From: Ptychodera flava
Taxonomy: Eukaryota > Hemichordata > Enteropneusta > Ptychoderidae
Assembly (NCBI RefSeq): GCF_041260155.1
Contig: NC_091943.1
Span: 17,969,283 to 18,033,282 of the forward strand
Length of the DNA: 64,000 bases
Reading direction: 5' to 3'
The stretch's first letter is position 1. Every line of letters begins with the position of its first letter. The translations under genes and the position numbers were made by a program. The notes beneath the pieces are model-generated. The model searched no databases. It was not told the DNA's origin and was given only the letters and a program-made list of their open reading frames with translations. Positions 59,901 to 64,000 of this stretch are shown in pieces.

Positions 59901-61589
59901 AATCTAGGACAAAAGTTAAAGAACCAAACAGGTATATCTATTTTCAACTTAAAAGCTACATTAGCAGAGACAGTTGTTTATTTGCTTTTGACCTTTGACC
60001 TTGTGGTCAACTGGACAAAATCAAGGACAATAGTTTAATGACCAATTAGGTTTAGCCTTCCATAAGACATTCAGAGATATGCATCCATAGTATGTGTCTT
60101 GCAATATAATCTTGATATGAATTTACTTGAAAGGATAACATTTCTTACATTCTGATAAAAGATAATTGTCACAAATGCAAATTGGTATCGTTGCCATGGT
60201 AAAAGGACAGTAAAATATGGAATAGCAAAAGTCCAGTAAAGTTTAGGATTTACTTTGTTGGATTTGTCATATTGATGAACTTTGATTTACATCAATATCA
60301 CTGTTTATAATTCCAAACCATCAGCAAACACAGCTTATTAATTCAACAACTGCTTTGTCAGTTTTAACCTTTGACCTCTTTGACACTGTGGTCAATGGGA
60401 GAAATTTAAGTCTGACTGGTCAAGGTCCTAATTCCAGACAGATAATCAAACAGGTTTAGCCTTCCACAAAAACATCAAACACATTTATCCATAGTACATG
60501 CACTCTGCAAATATGGCATTTGTTTTCAGTCTAGCATGATGAAAAGTAAGTTTTAAGAACAGAAATATACATTGTTGCCATGGTAAAAGGACACTAAAAT
60601 ACGGAATTACAAAATTTGTAGAATTGAGTATTTACCTTGATGAATTGTCATTTTGATGCACTTTGAACTGTGTTGATATCTATTCTCACTTTCAAGGGGT
60701 GTTTGTGAGAACAGTTTGTTACGCTGCAAATGCATTGCACTCTGCTGACGTGCTTGTTTTAACCTTTGACCTTACAGGTGGCTGGTCAAAATTCAAACTG
60801 AAGGGTCAATGTCCTAGTCCAGGACAGAAGTTCAACGATCCGTGTGGTTTAACATTTCACAATGACCGACTTTTGGTGTGTGACAAAGGCAACAACGTAG
60901 TTCAGATACTGAACCAAGACTACACATGTGAAAAGGTGCTGGGAAGTTTCAGTGATCAGTTTGCCAAACCATTCAAGCCACGGTCCATAGCAGTCTCTCA
61001 GGACAACTACTTCTACATACTTGATGACAATAATTTGCAAATTATTGTTTGTGATCAAAATAATAAAGTTATAAGAATAATTACTTTACCTGGAGACACA
61101 AATCCCTGGTGCATAGCTCTCTTGAAAGGGTTTGTGTTGGTCACCGATGCTAAAGGCCATAGGTTACTCAAGTACACCACGAATGGTCAATATGTTGGGG
61201 AGATTGGTAGTCGAGGTCATGGCTGTACAGAATTCAAGTACCCCTACTTTGTCGCTGTCAACAGTAGGGATGTCATCATGGTGTCTGACTGTAACAATCA
61301 CTGCATCAAGTGTTTTGATGCTGATTTCAATTTCCTGTACCAATACGGTGTGTACGGTCACGGCGATAGTCAGCTGGACCTCCCACACAGCATTGCCTTT
61401 GATGGCGCTGACAATGTCTATGTTTGTGATTACTACAATGATAGGATTTCGATGTGGAGTGGAGATGGGACGTGGAAATATCATCTATTCCAAGGTGAAG
61501 GGATCTGGCCCTGGTACATTTCAGTCAGCCGAGACAGAATCTATGTTAGAGGCTGGAATGACAAATACATTACAGTATTTTCTCAATAG
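55863..61589 (+). CDS. TRIM-NHL E3 ubiquitin ligase, gene C (3 coding exons)
   Basis: Join 55863-56976, 58786-59088, 60778-61589; phase 1 throughout; 742 residues. RING ligands C22, C25, C37, H39, C42, C45, C59, C62; B-box1 from C103; B-box2 from C164; coiled coil about 200-335; linker 372-472; NHL 473-742. It is free of lesions and has the best-preserved gene structure of the three, including the 5' UTR acceptor that gene A has lost. Against gene A the RING/B-box/coiled-coil part differs at about 12% of residues, but the last 54 NHL residues at about 40%. Expected activity: ubiquitin transfer to targets chosen by the NHL face; the target is unknown. Its poly(A) signal should lie a few hundred bases beyond the window end. 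Confidence 0.9.
56977..58785 (+). other. Gene C intron 1
   Basis: Colinear with intron 1 of gene B. It contains a run of C at 57899-57909 and small indels only. No gene is seen. Confidence 0.6.
58786..59088 (+). CDS. Gene C exon 2: linker
   Basis: Acceptor TGTGCAG|, donor CCAG|GTAAGT, 303 bases. It starts GIAIKSKLGSKNGDR and ends KQSNLPCVFADSPG. Same phase and ends as A and B. Confidence 0.85.
59640..60765 (+). repeat. Degenerate NHL-boundary tandem copies in gene C intron 2
   Basis: The same arrangement as 19145-20310: TTTGACCTTTGACCT boxes near 59856, 59989 and 60366, each followed by sequence resembling the first ~80 bases of the NHL exon. The functional exon is at 60778. The array therefore predates the duplication of A and C. 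Confidence 0.75.
60778..61589 (+). CDS. Gene C exon 3: NHL propeller
   Basis: Acceptor CTTACAG|, stop TAG at 61587-61589, residues 473-742. Variable spots against gene A: GSRGHGCTEFKYP / GSKGIGRTEFNSP, SDCNNHC / SDYWNYC, GVYGHGD / GERGTGD, CDYYNDR / CDQFNHR, FQGEGIWPWY / FQHQVRGPCY, RGWNDKY / RGVCDEH. Between these the sequence is nearly invariant. The minus-strand open frames over it are shadows. Confidence 0.9.
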
Positions 61590-62910
61590 ACAGAAACACC
61601 AAGATGATGTGTATGTCTGCATTTCATCAAAATATTGCATTTCTGTCAAAAACTTTTGGCGCGATGCAATTTTCTGATTATCACTCAAGCGTGACAACGA
61701 ACGAATCGCACCGTTGACATCATTTTACGTTCCGAAAACCCTCTATTTCTCACGTTTAGAAAGATAGTTTTTGCAAAATATTATTCTATGTTGATGTCGC
61801 CTCATGTCTAGAGAAGATATAAGCCCAAATGATGTTGTTTTCTAATAATTTTCACTCAGAAAATTTAGGAGCTTTGACAAGGGGGTGCTTCACAATTTGT
61901 TTCCTTATTTGACATACAAGGCCCTAGGCGCAGTGTGATGCAGTTCTGTGAACAGATGTAATTAAGTTGAGAGGATAACATTTTGTAGACAAAATACTGA
62001 ATGAATGCTGTATATTGGTGACAGTCGCTTCACCCCTGGGGTACAAATATACCATGGGTGAGGTATTTTCAACTATTGAAAGATACAAATATGTATAATG
62101 TTGACCAATGCAATTTTCCGATTATCGCTCAAGCGTGAAGACGAACGAATTGTTACAGATCCTATCTCATCCTAACTCAAATACACTTGGGCAAATCAAC
62201 AATTGTGCGTGCAAAATGGATTTTGAAAAAATACCTGTGCATCCGATTATGTCTCTTTTGATCTAGCATGGCAACATTTCCACTCAATAGTTATTGATTT
62301 TGTCATTATGAACGATATAAATGAGAGAACCAGCATCAGTCGATCCGACTCCATCTTGGTTTACCTGAGCATATGGCTAAACTCAAGGTCATGAGTATAA
62401 TAGAGGGCGCTGGCCCATGCACCACGAGGACAAGAGCCAACAGCGTAGTGAGATGTGAGGTGACCTACGTGAAGATTTGAAGATTTAGATAACAATTTTC
62501 AACGTTTTAGAGAATTTCAGTGCGCAGTGCGCAATTTCAGTGAGTGTAGTTTAAACAATAGTGTAGATGTACGATTCAATTCCTGTCACAACATGTGAAA
62601 CACGACCTGTTCACTTTTATTTGTAAATCGAAACTGTACTGAAGCTAGCTTTTACATGACATTTTTGTGAAATCGGTCTGAACAAAGTTTCGCCAATATT
62701 GAAATAAGGATAAAACTATCCGTCTAAACAACTCGAGAAATATGATTTTTTATTTTAGTAACTATCTTCAAGTCTAGTAAATTTGCTTTGAAATGTGATG
62801 TAGCCTTCAGAGGCTACAGTCAAATCGAATCGCTCTTTTGAAGTTGCAGTTGACTTTTTGTGGCAAGCAAGAAGCATTTTCTTATATATTAAAAGGTTTT
62901 AATATTTTTT
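61590..62910 (+). other. Gene C 3' UTR and flank
   Basis: Colinear with 21132-22490. The first ~120 bases differ at about four positions from gene A. No gene is seen. Confidence 0.55.
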
Positions 62911-63677
62911 AAAACACGCCAAATGCTCATTTCGTGTCGCGACTCGCCAGAATACGTCACCTGACGAGAAAATAGATACGTCTCGTCCCCACCCAATCAA
63001 AAAAAGTGACGTCAGAGGGCATTTTTTGAAAAGCTATTTCCCTAGGGAAATAGTTCTGACCAAATTTGGAAAAGTGCCCGGTCACGTGACTGTTGTGTCG
63101 TCTGTAGCTTTGTAACAATGGCGGGTGACTAGAAGGTGATGTGCGTCCAGGATAGGTGACGACACATTCTCTAAAACAGATTTTCGAACATTTTCCAACA
63201 TTCCAGCAGCGTAGGAATTCGGATACTTTTCCATCGGATTCGAACCCACAACATACGGCAACTTGAACAGCTCATCGACGGAAAAGATTAAAGTGCAACT
63301 AATGATGTCGGTAGGTATGTTTAGAATATTTTTTGAAAGAAAGTGGTACCACGTACAACTGAAACCGCTGTGGAAACATCGCCAAGTGAACTTGTCACAG
63401 TGGATTATTGTGGTGCAAAATATCAAAACACATTAAAAACTATAAAACAATACAACATGAGCATGTGGTGTGTTATAAAACACCAATAGCCTTGTCTTTA
63501 TTCGGGCTCTAGCGCTCGTCTGATACCCCTCGTGGCCGTGTGTTACCAGAAATACATCGCTAGCGCTATACCCCTCGGCCTACGGCCTCAGGGAATAGCG
63601 ATGTGTTTCTGGTAACACACGGCCTCTCAGGGTAATCGACGAGTGCTATAGCCCTCATTACCAGGCAATAGGTGTCG
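62911..63677. mobile_element. Insertion in gene C 3' flank with hairpins and a SINE fragment
   Basis: Gene A goes straight from 'aaaggttttaatattt' to 'tcgatcggaaagattctaac'; here ~770 bases intervene. They contain the perfect 20-base palindrome CTATTTCCCTAGGGAAATAG (63034-63053) within a larger hairpin of about 63018-63078. They also contain a SINE piece with the B-box complement GGATTCGAACC (about 63237-63247) and a ~190-base foldback at 63483-63672. Confidence 0.65.
63483..63672. repeat. ~190-bp foldback hairpin
   Basis: The inner stem starts GGCCGTGTGTTACCAGAAA at 63534 and ends with its complement at 63624, around GGCCTACGGCC. Weaker outer pairing (CCAATAGCC.. / ..GGCAATAGG) extends to both ends. 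GC-richer than its surroundings. Confidence 0.8.
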
Positions 63678-64000
63678 ATCGGAAAGATTCTAACACGCAT
63701 GTCTCGCACCATACAATAGCATTATGTTGAGTGTTGGAAGTCTCTTTCGTTAGGCCACGGAATTCGGCGTGTATCTGCTTTTTATGAATAGCGCCCTCTC
63801 ATGTTCAGTTACTACAGGTGCTTTGGATTCGAAGTTTATTTAGGCAGGATGCCTTAACAATAATATCATGCCTTTAATATGTTATCATTAAGCGTACTTC
63901 ACAGCTTAGGAATATGATACAGTGGGAGTGAAAATGTAGAAGAAAACTGTATCATTATGGCTAGATATGATGAATACAACAGGTAATTTTAGAACTAAGT
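63678..64000 (+). other. Gene C 3' flank resumes
   Basis: Colinear with 22516-22890 of unit A. No gene is seen. Confidence 0.5.

Overview
This is animal nuclear DNA: AT-rich, intron-bearing genes, many microsatellites, LINE and SINE remains and nested DNA transposons. The gene content (lineage-expanded TRIM-NHL E3 ligases, an SLC44 choline-transporter-like gene) and the repeat style suggest a marine invertebrate deuterostome, for example a hemichordate. That is an inference from style, not a database match.

The window is built on a segmental triplication. Each unit carries, left to right, a minus-strand copy of the terminal exon of an SLC44 gene, a plus-strand TRIM-NHL gene, and a long shared 3' flank. 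The unit starts are near 12.6, 37.8 and 53.7 kb. TRIM gene A (exons 14240-15350, 17899-18204, 20320-21131) and gene C (55863-56976, 58786-59088, 60778-61589) both splice in phase 1 into 742-residue RING / B-box1 / B-box2 / coiled-coil / linker / NHL proteins. Gene B (39514-40627, 42304-42606) keeps the first two exons, but its NHL exon is deleted apart from the last ~24 codons (43159-43230). Between A and B lies the 3' half of the SLC44 gene on the minus strand: six exons from 34451 down to 27743 with good splice sites and matching phases. It has two one-base lesions and no visible 5' half.

The rest is repeats. 3002-12457 is a nest of DNA elements inserted in a (TA)n tract; it includes a 6 kb element with 69-bp terminal inverted repeats filled with GCGATC-rich tandem repeats. 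Intron 1 of gene A holds a three-level transposon nest with a 534-bp foldback. 24.4-25.7 kb is a 226-bp tandem array whose units carry AGGTCA half-sites. 31.8-33.9 kb is a 326-bp tandem array of tRNA-like SINE units interrupted by a 515-bp element. 50.2-51.06 kb is a ~149-bp array. 51.24-53.48 kb is a 5'-truncated LINE with an intact reverse transcriptase. Several short TTAA-flanked foldback elements can be verified because another duplicated copy shows the empty site.

Biologically the locus looks like a rapidly evolving TRIM-NHL cluster. The RING/B-box/coiled-coil part is well conserved between copies. The NHL exon differs mainly by amino-acid-changing substitutions clustered in the last propeller blades and loop positions, while adjacent 3' noncoding DNA is nearly identical. 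That pattern fits diversifying selection on a ligand-binding face. One paralogue has become an NHL-less RING/B-box/coiled-coil protein.
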